Positions 41,883 through 50,826 of a stretch of 64,000 bases of DNA are shown here, one piece after another. The stretch comes from Nocardiopsis alborubida (GTDB taxonomy: Bacteria > Actinomycetota > Actinomycetes > Streptosporangiales > Streptosporangiaceae). How positions within the stretch are numbered: the first letter of the stretch is position 1; the number at the start of each line of letters is the position of its first letter. The position numbers were made by a program, and so were the translations under genes. Location: contig NZ_JAAXPG010000031.1 of NCBI RefSeq assembly GCF_012396365.1, positions 22,145-86,144 on the forward strand, written 5' to 3'. Below the pieces are notes generated by a model. That model was not told the origin of the DNA, did no database searches, and saw only the letters and a program-made list of their open reading frames with translations.

Positions 41883-43178
41883 GTGGATACCAGGAGAACA
41901 GGGCACGATCCCGTGACGGTGATCGGCGGGGAGGCGGCACGGGCCGCCTCCGCCAATGATGCTGCCTCGCACGACGGGGCCTTCCTGGGCGACGACACCG
42001 TCCCGAACGAGCGGGTGGAGGCTGCTGTCGAACCGGTTGACGTCCTACTCATAGAAGACGACCCCGGGGACGCCTTCCTCGCCGAGGAACTGCTCGACGA
42101 GACGGCCCTGCCCACGCACATCACCTGGGTCCCCACCCTCGCCGAGGCGCGCCGACACCTGGAGGACTTCCGGGGCTGCGTGCTGCTCGACCTCAACCTC
42201 CCCGACGCCCACGGGCTGGATCTGCTCCGCGAGGTCCTGGAGAGCGCGCCCGCGGCCGCCGTCGTCGTCCTCACCGGGCTCGACGACGAGCACGAGGGCG
42301 TCGCCGCCGTGGCGGCGGGCGCCCAGGACTACCTCGTCAAGGGCCAGGTCGACGGCTCGCTGCTCGGCCGCAGCCTGCGCTACTCCCTGGAGCGGCGCCG
42401 CGCCGACGAGAACGCCCGCCAGCTGCGCGAGGCCCGCATGAGCGCCCGCGAGAACATGCGCCTCGAACGCGGCCTCCTGCCCCAGGTCCTCCTCCAGCGC
42501 TCGCCCCTGGACCACCTCGCCTACTACCGCCCCGGCCGCAAGCGCGCCCTGGTCGGCGGGGACTTCTACGACGCGGTCGAGAAGGACGGCACCACCCACG
42601 TCATCATCGGCGACGTCAGCGGGCACGGCCCCGACGAGGCGGCGCTCGGCGTCAGCCTGCGCATCGCCTGGCGCGCCCTGATCATGGGCGGTGTCGACGA
42701 GCACCGGGTGCTGCCCAACCTGGAGGACATCCTGGTCACCGAGCGGGCCCAGGAGGAGATGTACGCCACCCTGTGCATGGCCAGCCTGGACACCGGCGAC
42801 GACCGGATCAGGCTCCGCGTGCTGGGCCACCCGCCGCCCATGGTCCTGCGCGACGGCGCCGTCGAGGAGACCCGCGTCACCCCGCAGCCGCCCCTGGGCG
42901 TCTTCCCGGTCGAACAGACCGACACCGACACGGTCGTGCTCCCCGCCGGGGCGACCATGCTCTTCTACACCGACGGCCTCGTGGACGCCTACGACGGCGC
43001 CCCGCCCGCGCGCCTGGAGGTCGCGGGCCTGCGCCGGATGGTCTCCGGCGTGCTGGAACGGGGCACCTCCCTGGCCGGACTGCCCGAACGCCTGGTGGAC
43101 GAGGCCGAGCGCAGCAACGGGGGACCGCTCCAGGACGACGTGGCGATGCTGCTCATCACCCACGGAGAGCCCGAGTGA
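41883..43178 (+). CDS. Response regulator fused to PP2C (SpoIIE/RsbU-type) phosphatase
   Basis: The 431-residue protein has an N-terminal tail, a receiver domain (about 52-170; VLLIEDDPGD and phospho-acceptor Asp103 in VLLDLNLPD), a short coiled-coil linker (ERRRADENARQLREARMSA) and a SpoIIE-type serine phosphatase domain (about 215-430; VGGDFYDAV, IGDVSGHGPDEA and FYTDGLVDAYDG bind metal). Such proteins dephosphorylate anti-anti-sigma factors in stress signalling. The start GTG 41883 is tentative; GTG 41913 after AGGAGA would remove ten residues. The histidine kinase gene follows after 26 bases. Confidence 0.9.
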   Translation: MDTRRTGHDPVTVIGGEAARAASANDAASHDGAFLGDDTVPNERVEAAVEPVDVLLIEDDPGDAFLAEELLDETALPTHITWVPTLAEARRHLEDFRGCVLLDLNLPDAHGLDLLREVLESAPAAAVVVLTGLDDEHEGVAAVAAGAQDYLVKGQVDGSLLGRSLRYSLERRRADENARQLREARMSARENMRLERGLLPQVLLQRSPLDHLAYYRPGRKRALVGGDFYDAVEKDGTTHVIIGDVSGHGPDEAALGVSLRIAWRALIMGGVDEHRVLPNLEDILVTERAQEEMYATLCMASLDTGDDRIRLRVLGHPPPMVLRDGAVEETRVTPQPPLGVFPVEQTDTDTVVLPAGATMLFYTDGLVDAYDGAPPARLEVAGLRRMVSGVLERGTSLAGLPERLVDEAERSNGGPLQDDVAMLLITHGEPE

Positions 43179-43204
43179 CACCGAGGACCGGGGAGGGGAC
43201 GGCC

Positions 43205-45130
43205 ATGGAGACCGAGGAATCCGGGTCGACCCCGGACGTCGGCGTGCGCGGCGGAGCCTCGATCGGCGGCACGCACTTCGTCAACGGCACCAACCATGAG
43301 GGGAAGCGCTCGGCCCACCAGTCGTGGAGCCTGCGGCGGCGCGTCACGAGCCTGCTGGCCGTGGTCGCCGTCGTCCTGGTCGTGGCGGTGTCCGTCATCA
43401 CCCTGGCGGCTTTCCAGGCCCGCGAGTCCCTGGCGCTCCAGGTCGACTCCCTCACGCCCGCCGTGAGCGCGGTCGAGCAGACGCACTCGGCCTACCTCAC
43501 CCAGGACCACGCCCTGCGCGGCTACATCCTCACCCAGGACCGCGAGTTCCTCCAGCCCTACGTCGAGAGCCAGCTGACGCTGACGGAGAACCAGGCCGTC
43601 CTGGCCCAGCTGGCGGAGGACAACCCCGAGGTGGCCACCAACGTCGACGACCTGCTCGCCGCGGGCCGTGTGTGGACCGAGGAGTTCGCCGAGCCCGCCC
43701 TGGAGCAGGTCAGCAGAGGGCAGGAGGTCACCCAGGAGGAGCTGCGGCGCGGCCGGATCCTCTTCCTGGAGCTCAGCCGGATCAGCGACGCCACCACCAG
43801 CCAGCTGGAGGCGGAGATCAAGGAGGCCCGCGATGGCCTGACCCTGGCCACCCAGCAGGTCGTGGCACTGCTGGTCCTGGTCGGCCTGGTCGTGGTGTTC
43901 CTGTCGGTGTTCCTGTGGGTGATGCTCCAGCAGTGGGTGCTGCGCCCCCTGGAGGAACTCGCCGGGCACATGCGCCAGGTGTCGGAGGGCTACTACGCCC
44001 ACCGGATCTCCCTGCACGGCCCTCCGGAGATCGTCCGGCTCGGTCAGGACGTGGACGCCATGCGCGAGCGCATCGTGCAGGACCTGGACGAGGTCGCCTC
44101 CGCGCGGCGCAAGCTCCAGGAGCAGTCCGTGCTCATGGAGAACCAGACCGAGGAGCTGCGCCGCTCCAACCTGGAGCTGGAGCAGTTCGCCTACGTCGCC
44201 TCCCACGACCTCCAGGAGCCGCTGCGCAAGGTGGCGAGCTTCTGCCAGCTGCTCCAGCGCCGCTACCAGGGGCAGCTGGACGAGCGCGCCGACTCCTACA
44301 TCGACTTCGCGGTCGAGGGTGCCAAGCGCATGCAGACCCTCATCAACGACCTGCTGGCCTTCTCCCGGGTCGGCCGGGTCAGGAACTTCGCGCCGGTCGC
44401 CCTCGACGACGCGCTGGACGACGCACTGAGCAGCCTGTCCACCCGCCTGGAGGAGGCCGACGCCGAGGTCACCCGGGACCCGATGCCGACCGTGCAGGGC
44501 GACCGCACCCTCCTGACCCAGGTGTTCTTCAACCTCGTGGGCAACGCCGTGAAGTTCCGCGGCGAGGAGGACCCCCGGGTCCACATCAGCGTCGAGCGGC
44601 GCGGTGACGAGTGGGTGTTCTGCTGCTCCGACAACGGGATCGGAATCGAACCGCAGTACGCGGAGCGCATCTTCGTGATCTTCCAGCGGTTGCATACCAG
44701 GGACAAGTACACGGGGACCGGCATCGGCCTGGCGATGTGCAAGAAGATCGTGGAGTTCCACGGGGGACGGATCTGGCTGGAAACCGACCCCCCGACAGCT
44801 GAGGAATCCGAAACCTCAGGTGACCGGGACTCTGGCCGAACCGGAACACGCATATGCTGGTCCTTGCCCGCCGACCCCGCGGAGGACGAGGACCCGGCCC
44901 CCGACAGGGGAACCGCCGAGCCCATCGCCGTCGATAGTGGGGACGAGGGTACCGAGGACGCCGAGACCACCCCCGAGGACTCGGCTCCGACGGCCGCACG
45001 ACAGCCCACGGGTACGGACAACCCTGGGGAGGACGGTGCCGAACCGGGCGACAGGCCCGGCGGCGTCCGCTCCGCCCAGCCCGACACCGGTGGCGGTACG
45101 GTTCCCCCCGGTCACGGGGCGGGACCCTGA
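43205..45130 (+). CDS. Sensor histidine kinase with CHASE3 and HAMP domains
   Basis: The 641-residue membrane kinase has a short cytoplasmic N-terminus, TM1 (about 48-69), an extracellular CHASE3 sensor (about 75-210), TM2 (about 218-242) and a HAMP linker (to about 298). A phytochrome-like HisKA segment follows, with the phospho-acceptor His334 in YVASHDLQEPLRKV. The ATPase domain has FFNLVGNAVKFRG, DNGIGIEPQYAERIF and TGTGIGLAMCKKIVE. A 90-residue acidic, proline/threonine-rich tail (about 555-641) with no known domain ends the protein. Start ATG 43205 after GAGGGGACGGCC. It sits between a receiver-phosphatase and a single-domain receiver, the usual actinomycete arrangement, so it probably phosphorylates both. 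Confidence 0.92.
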   Translation: METEESGSTPDVGVRGGASIGGTHFVNGTNHEGKRSAHQSWSLRRRVTSLLAVVAVVLVVAVSVITLAAFQARESLALQVDSLTPAVSAVEQTHSAYLTQDHALRGYILTQDREFLQPYVESQLTLTENQAVLAQLAEDNPEVATNVDDLLAAGRVWTEEFAEPALEQVSRGQEVTQEELRRGRILFLELSRISDATTSQLEAEIKEARDGLTLATQQVVALLVLVGLVVVFLSVFLWVMLQQWVLRPLEELAGHMRQVSEGYYAHRISLHGPPEIVRLGQDVDAMRERIVQDLDEVASARRKLQEQSVLMENQTEELRRSNLELEQFAYVASHDLQEPLRKVASFCQLLQRRYQGQLDERADSYIDFAVEGAKRMQTLINDLLAFSRVGRVRNFAPVALDDALDDALSSLSTRLEEADAEVTRDPMPTVQGDRTLLTQVFFNLVGNAVKFRGEEDPRVHISVERRGDEWVFCCSDNGIGIEPQYAERIFVIFQRLHTRDKYTGTGIGLAMCKKIVEFHGGRIWLETDPPTAEESETSGDRDSGRTGTRICWSLPADPAEDEDPAPDRGTAEPIAVDSGDEGTEDAETTPEDSAPTAARQPTGTDNPGEDGAEPGDRPGGVRSAQPDTGGGTVPPGHGAGP

Positions 45131-45146
45131 GCAGGGGTCTGGAAGC

Positions 45147-45593
45147 TTGAGCGAGGTCATGTTGGTGCATCCCATCGAGGTGCTGCTGGTCGAGGACGAC
45201 CCCGGCGACGTCCTGATGACCAGGGAGGCGTTCGAGGAACACAAGCTGGGCAACCGCCTGCACGTGGTCTCCGACGGCGTCGAGGCGCTGCGCTTCCTGC
45301 GTCGCGAGGACGAGTTCGCCGACGCGCCCCGTCCCCACCTGATCCTGCTCGACCTCAACCTGCCCCGGAAGGACGGCAGGGAGGTGCTGGAGGAGGTCAA
45401 GAACGACGAGGACCTCGCGCACATCCCCGTCGTGGTGCTCACCACCTCCGAGGCCGAGGAGGACGTGCTGCGCAGCTACCGCCTGCACGCCAACGCCTAC
45501 GTGCCCAAGCCGGTGGACTTCGACCAGTTCATACGGGTGGTCCGGCAGATCGACGACTTCTTCGTCAGCGTGGTGCGCCTGCCCAAGGGCTAG
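45147..45593 (+). CDS. Single-domain response regulator (Rcp1-like)
   Basis: The 148-residue protein is a stand-alone receiver with no output domain. It has EVLLVEDDPGDVLMTREAFE at the start, the phospho-acceptor Asp69 in LILLDLNLPRKDG, the switch threonine pair in VVVLTTSEAEED and the conserved lysine in NAYVPKPVDFDQF. It resembles Rcp1, the partner of phytochrome-type kinases. TTG 45147 is preferred because AGGGG lies about ten bases before it; ATG 45159 is the alternative. It ends the three-gene operon. Confidence 0.9.
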   Translation: MSEVMLVHPIEVLLVEDDPGDVLMTREAFEEHKLGNRLHVVSDGVEALRFLRREDEFADAPRPHLILLDLNLPRKDGREVLEEVKNDEDLAHIPVVVLTTSEAEEDVLRSYRLHANAYVPKPVDFDQFIRVVRQIDDFFVSVVRLPKG

Positions 45594-45937
45594 GGTGCGC
45601 CTGCCCGGGGGCCGGGCGGCACGCCCGTCCCGCGGGGCAGCACCCGTCCCGCGGGGGCTGTGCCGCTCCCACGGCAGCGCCCGTCCCGCGGAGTGGTGCG
45701 GGGAGGGGCAGGGACGGTTCGCGCGGTCGCGGCGGGCCCTCCGCGGAGGTTTTCCACAGCCGCGCACAGGGACTACCGCGGCGCGCCCGCCCGCGGTTCC
45801 ATGGATACAGGGGGGCCACCCACCCCTCCCGCCTCGCGCTGCCCTGAGCGCCGCCCCGGTCGCGCCCGATGAGTTTCGCCCCCGTCCGAGGTCGGTACGG
45901 GGGACCGTGTCACGCACCCCGACCGAACGGAGCGGCC
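45594..45937. other. Gene-free GC-rich spacer with repeated CCCGTCCCGCGG
   Basis: Three copies of CCCGTCCCGCGG occur at 45624-45635, 45643-45654 and 45680-45691, spaced 19 and 37 bases. Each is partly self-complementary, so they may form the terminator region of the signalling operon. Nothing else is seen in the 344-base gap. Confidence 0.4.
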
Positions 45938-46348
45938 GTGTCCGCCAAGGCCCGTGGCCTCCACATCAGTCTGCCGATCGCCGACCGTATGCGTGCGATG
46001 CTCTTCTACCGCGACGCCTTCGGTTTCGAGCCCGTCGGCGAACCCGCCGAGGACGGCGTGCCCGAACCCCTGATGTTCCGCGTCGACCAGCGCACCCTGT
46101 TGGCCCTCATCCCCGCCGGAGGGCTCGGCTGGGTCCTCGGTGACAGCCGCCGCCCGGCCCCCGCCGGAACCAGCGAGTGCCTCATGGGCGTGGACATGGC
46201 CACCGAACAGGAGGTCACCGACCTGGTCGAGCGGGTCCGCGGCGCGGGGGGAGAGGTGCTCGCCGAACCCGAGCACAAGCCCTGGGGATACACGGCCCTG
46301 TGCTCCGACCCGGACGGACACGTCTGGCAGGTCGGCGTCACACCCTGA
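45938..46348 (+). CDS. VOC family protein (glyoxalase/extradiol-like)
   Basis: The 136-residue single VOC domain has GLHISLPIADRMRAMLFYRD at the start and SDPDGHVWQVG at the end. It is related to glyoxalase/bleomycin-resistance proteins; the substrate is unknown. The start GTG 45938 has GGAGC six bases upstream. It stands alone between the signalling operon and the phosphatase gene. Confidence 0.82.
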   Translation: MSAKARGLHISLPIADRMRAMLFYRDAFGFEPVGEPAEDGVPEPLMFRVDQRTLLALIPAGGLGWVLGDSRRPAPAGTSECLMGVDMATEQEVTDLVERVRGAGGEVLAEPEHKPWGYTALCSDPDGHVWQVGVTP

Positions 46349-46541
46349 CCGGGGGTGTTCACCAAACCCCCACGTCCCAGGTGTCCCCGCCGGTCCGGGG
46401 GCGGGCCGGTGCGCTCCCCCCTCCGCCGCGCCCGCCCGTCCCCGTCCCGGGGCGTCCTCCGCCGCCGTGCTCCCGCCCCGCCGGGCGAACGCGCGGGAGC
46501 CACAGCACGTGGCCGCAACGGTTTTTCGTTACGGTAAGGGC

Positions 46542-47069
46542 ATGAGCTTGCCGGAACCGCGTGATCCCGCTGGTCCCTACCGCGTCAGTGTGGTGTGCCT
46601 GGGCAACATCTGCCGCTCGCCCATGGCGGAGAAGATCCTCGCCGCCGACCTCGAACGGGCCGGGATGAGCGAACTCGTGGCGGTGGACAGCTTCGGCACG
46701 GGCGACTGGCACGTGGGCGGCGGCATGGACCCGCGCGCGGCCTCCACCCTGCGCGTGCACGGATACCTCACCAGCCACACCGCCCGTCAGTTCGCCCACG
46801 ACGTCCTGGCCGACCGCGACCTCCTCCTCGCCATGGACCTGGACAACGTCGACGAGATCCGTCGCGTCGTCGACGAGTACGGTGAGGAGTACGGGTTCGA
46901 CATGTCGCGGGTCCGCCTCTTCCGCTCCTTCGCGCCCGGCACCGGACCCAACCCGGAGGTGCCCGATCCCTACTACGGCGGTGACGACGGGTTCACCGCC
47001 GTTCTGAACATGGTGGAGTCCGCGGCCAAGGGCCTCACCGGCGAGCTCGTCACCCGGTTGAGGCGGTAG
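46542..47069 (+). CDS. Low molecular weight protein-tyrosine phosphatase
   Basis: The 175-residue enzyme has the signature VVCLGNICRSPMAE (C-x5-R-S, nucleophile near Cys19) and the general acid in EVPDPYYGG near residue 145. The family removes phosphate from tyrosine in proteins or from arginine in some Gram-positives. ATG 46542 follows TAAGGGC. The next gene, a fructosamine-kinase homologue, begins six bases after the stop; the same pairing is known in several actinomycetes and suggests a joint role in protein-damage repair, since LMW phosphatases can act on sugar phosphates (inference). Confidence 0.93.
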   Translation: MSLPEPRDPAGPYRVSVVCLGNICRSPMAEKILAADLERAGMSELVAVDSFGTGDWHVGGGMDPRAASTLRVHGYLTSHTARQFAHDVLADRDLLLAMDLDNVDEIRRVVDEYGEEYGFDMSRVRLFRSFAPGTGPNPEVPDPYYGGDDGFTAVLNMVESAAKGLTGELVTRLRR

Positions 47070-47074
47070 CGCGG

Positions 47075-48019
47075 GTGAGGGGGGAGCGGATCGTGCGGGA
47101 CTTCGGAGGCGACGACGGCGACGGGCCCGGGGAGGGGCGCCGCAGGGACCCGGTCGACGGGACCATGGCCGAGCGCCTCACGGTCCTGCTCGGCCGCGAC
47201 GTCAGGCGCGCCGCCCGCGCCGGCAGCAGCCACGACTGGGACATCTACTACGCCGAACTCACCGACGGCACCCGCCTGTTCGTCAAGTCGCTGGTGCGGG
47301 GCGCCCCGCCCAACGGGGTGCTCACCGCCGAGGCGCGCGGCCTGGACTGGCTGGGCCGGACCTTCGGCTCGCCCGCCGTCGACGTCGTGGCCTGGGACGA
47401 CCGCATCCTCGTCCTGCCGTGGATCGAGGAGCGCGAACCCACCGTGCAGGCCGCCGAACGCCTCGGCCGCCAGCTCGCCGGGATGCACCTGACCGGCGCC
47501 GACCACTTCGGCGCCGACTGGCCCGGCTACGTCGGCCCCCTGACCATGGACAACACCCCCTCCCGGGACTGGCCGCGCTTCTACGCCGAGCAGCGGCTGC
47601 GCCCCTACCTGCGCCAGGCCCTGGACCAGGGCTCCCTCACCCCGTCCGACGGCCGCGTGGTCGAGAAGGTGGTCGACGCCGTCGCGGACCTGGCGGGGGA
47701 ACCCGAGGAGCCCGCGCGCGTCCACGGCGACCTGTGGAGCGGCAACGTCCTCTGGCGGGCGCAGGACGCGGTGGTCATCGATCCGGCCGCGCACGGCGGG
47801 CACCGCGAGGCCGACCTGGCCATGCTGGCCCTGTTCGGACTGCCCCACCTGGAACGGGTGCGCGACTCCTACAACGAGGTGGCGCCGCTGGCCTCCGGGT
47901 GGCGGTCGCGGGTCGCCCTGCACCAGCTGCACCCGCTGCTGGTCCACGTGTGCCTGTTCGGCGCCGCCTACCGCACCACGACCCTGGAGGCCGCGCGCAC
48001 CGCCCTGCGCGGCGGTTGA
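47075..48019 (+). CDS. Fructosamine kinase family protein
   Basis: The 314-residue kinase of the APH-like fold phosphorylates sugars attached to protein lysines, so that the adduct breaks down (family knowledge). Seen are the catalytic loop RVHGDLWSGNVLW, the metal-binding DPAAHGGHREADLAML in the DFG position, and the lysine in RLFVKSLVRG. The start GTG 47075 is six bases after the phosphatase stop; ATG 47165 (MAERLTVLLG) gives a length closer to typical members and is equally plausible. It is likely co-transcribed with the phosphatase. Confidence 0.87.
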   Translation: MRGERIVRDFGGDDGDGPGEGRRRDPVDGTMAERLTVLLGRDVRRAARAGSSHDWDIYYAELTDGTRLFVKSLVRGAPPNGVLTAEARGLDWLGRTFGSPAVDVVAWDDRILVLPWIEEREPTVQAAERLGRQLAGMHLTGADHFGADWPGYVGPLTMDNTPSRDWPRFYAEQRLRPYLRQALDQGSLTPSDGRVVEKVVDAVADLAGEPEEPARVHGDLWSGNVLWRAQDAVVIDPAAHGGHREADLAMLALFGLPHLERVRDSYNEVAPLASGWRSRVALHQLHPLLVHVCLFGAAYRTTTLEAARTALRGG

Positions 48020-48183
48020 GCGTCCGGGCCGCCCGGTGCCGCCGGTGCCGCTGCCCCCCTCCGGGGGAGACGGAACACGCGCACTATGCTCACCAACGTG
48101 CCCGGTGGACCGTTGACCCCTCTTGCAACTGAGCCCACGCACGTATCGGGCGGTGCGGCGGAGGAACCCAGGGAGCGCTTCTC

Positions 48184-48876
48184 GTGACCTCACCCCCCGA
48201 CACGGACGTGATCGTCTTCGACGTTCTCGGGACCATGGTCGATGAGCCCGGCGGGATCGGACGCGGCATCCGGACACTGCTCCCGGGCATCGACGACGCG
48301 AGGACGCGCGAGCTTGTCGAGGTGTGGAACAGGCATGTCGACGAGCAGCAGCGGGAGATGCTCGCGGGCCGCCGCCCCTACGCCAGCAGCACGGTGATCG
48401 ACCTCGAAGCGGCCACACGCGTCGCGGCCGAGGCCGACGTCGACGACGCGGACGCGGTTCGCTCGCTGGCGGCTTCCGCGCAGCGGCTGGAGCCCTGGCC
48501 GGACTCCGCCCCGGCGCTGGGCCGGATCGCCTCGTATTTCCCGGTGATCGGTTTGTCGAACGCCAGCAACTCAGCGCTCACACGTATCAGCGCGCACGCC
48601 GGGCTCCGCTGGCACCAGGTGCTCTCTGCCGAGGACGCGCACAGCTACAAACCCCATCCCGACGTGTACCGGCTCGCGATCGCGAACGCGGAACGCGCGC
48701 CGGACCGCGTGCTCATGGTCGCCGCCCACGCCTGGGACCTGCGGGGCGCACAGGCCCTGGGTATGAGGACCGCCTATGTCGAACGTCCCGTCGGGGACCC
48801 TCCGCGCGCCACGGACCGCTTCGACCTGGAGGCGAGGAGCCTCGACGACCTGGCCATAAGACTCAACGCGATCTGA
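48184..48876 (+). CDS. HAD hydrolase, type II haloacid dehalogenase-like
   Basis: The 230-residue protein belongs to the haloacid dehalogenase superfamily: nucleophile Asp13 in IVFDVLGTMVDE, then VIGLSNASNS for the second motif, AHSYKPHPDVYRLA with the lysine, and AAHAWDLRGAQALGM for the acidic motif. AAHAWD is the signature of the type II L-2-haloacid dehalogenase group. Start GTG 48184 with GGGAG nine bases upstream. It stands alone. The substrate could be a 2-haloacid or a phosphate ester. Confidence 0.85.
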   Translation: MTSPPDTDVIVFDVLGTMVDEPGGIGRGIRTLLPGIDDARTRELVEVWNRHVDEQQREMLAGRRPYASSTVIDLEAATRVAAEADVDDADAVRSLAASAQRLEPWPDSAPALGRIASYFPVIGLSNASNSALTRISAHAGLRWHQVLSAEDAHSYKPHPDVYRLAIANAERAPDRVLMVAAHAWDLRGAQALGMRTAYVERPVGDPPRATDRFDLEARSLDDLAIRLNAI

Positions 48877-48891
48877 CGATCCGAGGATCCC

Positions 48892-49016
48892 GGACCTGGA
48901 AACGAGGGTCTGGAACCAGAGGCCTGGAAACCGAAGTCCGCAACTCCGGGCCGAGAGCCGGGGGCCAGAAGCCTGGAGACCCGAACCGAGAACTGGGGTC
49001 CGGAGCCCGGAGCCTG
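48892..49016. repeat. Degenerate short tandem repeats (CTGGAAACCGA-like)
   Basis: About nine imperfect copies of a 12-16-base unit (for example CCTGGAAACGAGG, TCTGGAACCAGAGG, CCTGGAAACCGAAG, CCTGGAGACCCGA) fill this stretch between two genes. The purine-rich composition on one strand differs from both neighbours. It is not in a protein-like frame. Confidence 0.6.
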
Positions 49017-49173
49017 TGATCCTCGCCTGGGAGGCCCGGTCGGACAGACGCCGGAAATCCCCTGGCCCCAGCCCACCTCCCCCGGTACGGTCTCGGAGTG
49101 TCGCCGCCGCGGAGTCCACGAGACCCGCGCGCGGCCACGCCCATAGTTCCCACGAGGAGAGCAGGTTTCGTCC

Positions 49174-49554
49174 ATGGCATGTCGTATCAGTGAGCTCGTG
49201 CTCTCCTGCCGCGACCCCGAGATGCTGGCGCGGTTCTGGTGCGAGGTCCTGGACTTCGTCGTGCTCGACCGCGAGGAGGAGGGCTGCATCGAGATCGGGC
49301 CGCGCGAGGGGTTCGGCGGCTTGCAGCCGACGATCATCCTCAGCCGCACGGAAGAGCCGGAGAGGGCCAAACCCCGGCTGCACATCGACGTCAACGCCAC
49401 CGACCGCGACCAGGACGCCGAGCTCGAACGCCTCCTGGCCGCCGGGGCCGTGTTCGCCGACATCGGTCAGACCGGGGAGGAGCCCTGGCACGTCCTGGCC
49501 GATCCCGAGGGCAACGAGTTCTGCCTGCTCAGGGCACGCCTCGACCAGCTCTGA
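49174..49554 (+). CDS. VOC family protein (glyoxalase-like domain)
   Basis: The 126-residue protein begins CRISELVLSCRDPEMLARFW, the usual start of a glyoxalase-like domain, and ends WHVLADPEGNEFCLLRA with the conserved metal-side glutamate. GAGGAG lies upstream of ATG 49174. Its substrate is unknown. It shares no operon with the flanking genes, and the 207-base gap to the next gene holds nothing recognisable. Confidence 0.85.
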   Translation: MACRISELVLSCRDPEMLARFWCEVLDFVVLDREEEGCIEIGPREGFGGLQPTIILSRTEEPERAKPRLHIDVNATDRDQDAELERLLAAGAVFADIGQTGEEPWHVLADPEGNEFCLLRARLDQL

Positions 49555-49761
49555 CGGCCCCCGTCGGCACCGGCGGCCGACCCGCCTCCGTGCCCACGGG
49601 CAGCGACGGAGCCAGCCACGCGCACCGAGCACCGCACACCGGCCGGGCCGGACCGCCGGACCCCCGCCTTCCTGACCCCGACCGCTGAGGTCGGCGGAGG
49701 GAAGGCCCCCGGCGGTCGCCGCGCCCGCCGGACGCAGCCGGTGGCGACGGACCGTGCGCCC

Positions 49762-50694
49762 TCACCCGGTGGTGAGCTCCAGAACGGCCTTGCCCCGCAG
49801 GCGGCGTTCGAGGAGGGCGGCCACGGCCTCGTCGGCCCGGCCCCACGAACCGCGCCAGGAGACCCCCGGGTCGAGGTCCCCGGAGGCGACCTGAGCGGCC
49901 AGCCAGCCCAGGTCCCCGGCCGGGGCCACGCCGTCCTGGAGGTGGAACGTGGTGATGGAGCGGCCGTGCCGCCCGTCGTCCACGAGGAAGGCGCCGAGAG
50001 GGAAGTGCTCGGGCTGCCCGGTCACGTGTCCGACGGCCACCAGGGTTCCCCCGGCGTTCAGCCTGTCGAAGGCCGCGACCAGTTGGGGGCCTCCGACGCA
50101 GTCCACGACCCCGTCGACCAGGTAGTCGGGTTCCCCGGGTTCCGATGCCACCTCGTGGGCACCCAGGTCGCGCAGTTCGGCGCCGTGGGCCCGGGGCTCA
50201 CCGGTGCAGGCGGTCACGTGGGCACCGCCCATGCGGGCGAGCTGGACCGCGTACCGCCCTACGCCGCCGGTGGCCCCGGTGACCAGGATTCGCCTTCCGA
50301 GGAGTGACCCCACCCTGCGCAGGGCGCGCAGAGCACTGGTGGCTGCCACCGGGACGGTGCTGAGGGCTCCGTGGTCCGCACCCTCGGGGGCCGTCCCCAG
50401 GAAGCCGGTGTCGACGGCGCGCAGTTCGGCCCAGCCTCCCGACACGCCCAGTGTGACCACCGAGGTTCCGGCGGCGGGGCCGGACCCGTCGGAGGCAGGG
50501 CGTTCCACGAACCCCGCGGCGTCCCACCCCGGCACGGTCGCGTCGGGCAGGCGGGAGACGGTGTCCACCTCGCCGAAGTTGAGTGATGCGGCGGTGACGC
50601 GGACCAGCGCCTGGTGCGGGGCCGGAACCGGTTCGGGGGCCTCTCCGAGGCGCAGGTGGTGGGGTGCGGTGCGATCGACGACCAGGGCGCGCAT
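49762..50694 (-). CDS. Zinc-binding-type (MDR) dehydrogenase, quinone oxidoreductase-like
   Basis: The 310-residue medium-chain reductase lacks the catalytic zinc cysteines, as quinone oxidoreductases do. It has the NADPH-binding motif GRRILVTGATGGVGRYAVQL. The N-terminal GroES-like domain is shorter than average (VRVTAASLNFGEVDTV then PGWDAAGFVE). AAGGAG lies before ATG 50694. It is divergent from a TetR gene that may regulate it; quinone reductases are often induced by electrophiles through such repressors (inference). Confidence 0.87.
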   Translation of the reverse strand: MRALVVDRTAPHHLRLGEAPEPVPAPHQALVRVTAASLNFGEVDTVSRLPDATVPGWDAAGFVERPASDGSGPAAGTSVVTLGVSGGWAELRAVDTGFLGTAPEGADHGALSTVPVAATSALRALRRVGSLLGRRILVTGATGGVGRYAVQLARMGGAHVTACTGEPRAHGAELRDLGAHEVASEPGEPDYLVDGVVDCVGGPQLVAAFDRLNAGGTLVAVGHVTGQPEHFPLGAFLVDDGRHGRSITTFHLQDGVAPAGDLGWLAAQVASGDLDPGVSWRGSWGRADEAVAALLERRLRGKAVLELTTG

Positions 50695-50792
50695 GTTCGG
50701 GCTCCTTCACGGGACGGGATGGACAGGGCTGCAATATGGCACTCAGGGGCATTAGGCGTCAAGGACCTAAAGCTTCTCAGGGGCTATGGGCG

Positions 50793-50826
50793 TTGAGTGG
50801 CGGCTTGCTTCGGTACACTGCGGCCA
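50793..50826 (+). promoter_or_regulatory. Predicted leaderless promoter of the TetR gene
   Basis: TTGAGT (50793-50798) and TACACT (50814-50819) are separated by 15 bases. TACACT lies only six bases before the ATG at 50826, and there is no Shine-Dalgarno. Transcription should therefore begin at or next to the start codon. Confidence 0.5.

Noticed and set aside
45624..45691. Three CCCGTCCCGCGG copies as a CRISPR-like array
   Set aside because: Units are too short, spacing is irregular and spacers of 7 and 25 bases do not fit any array type.
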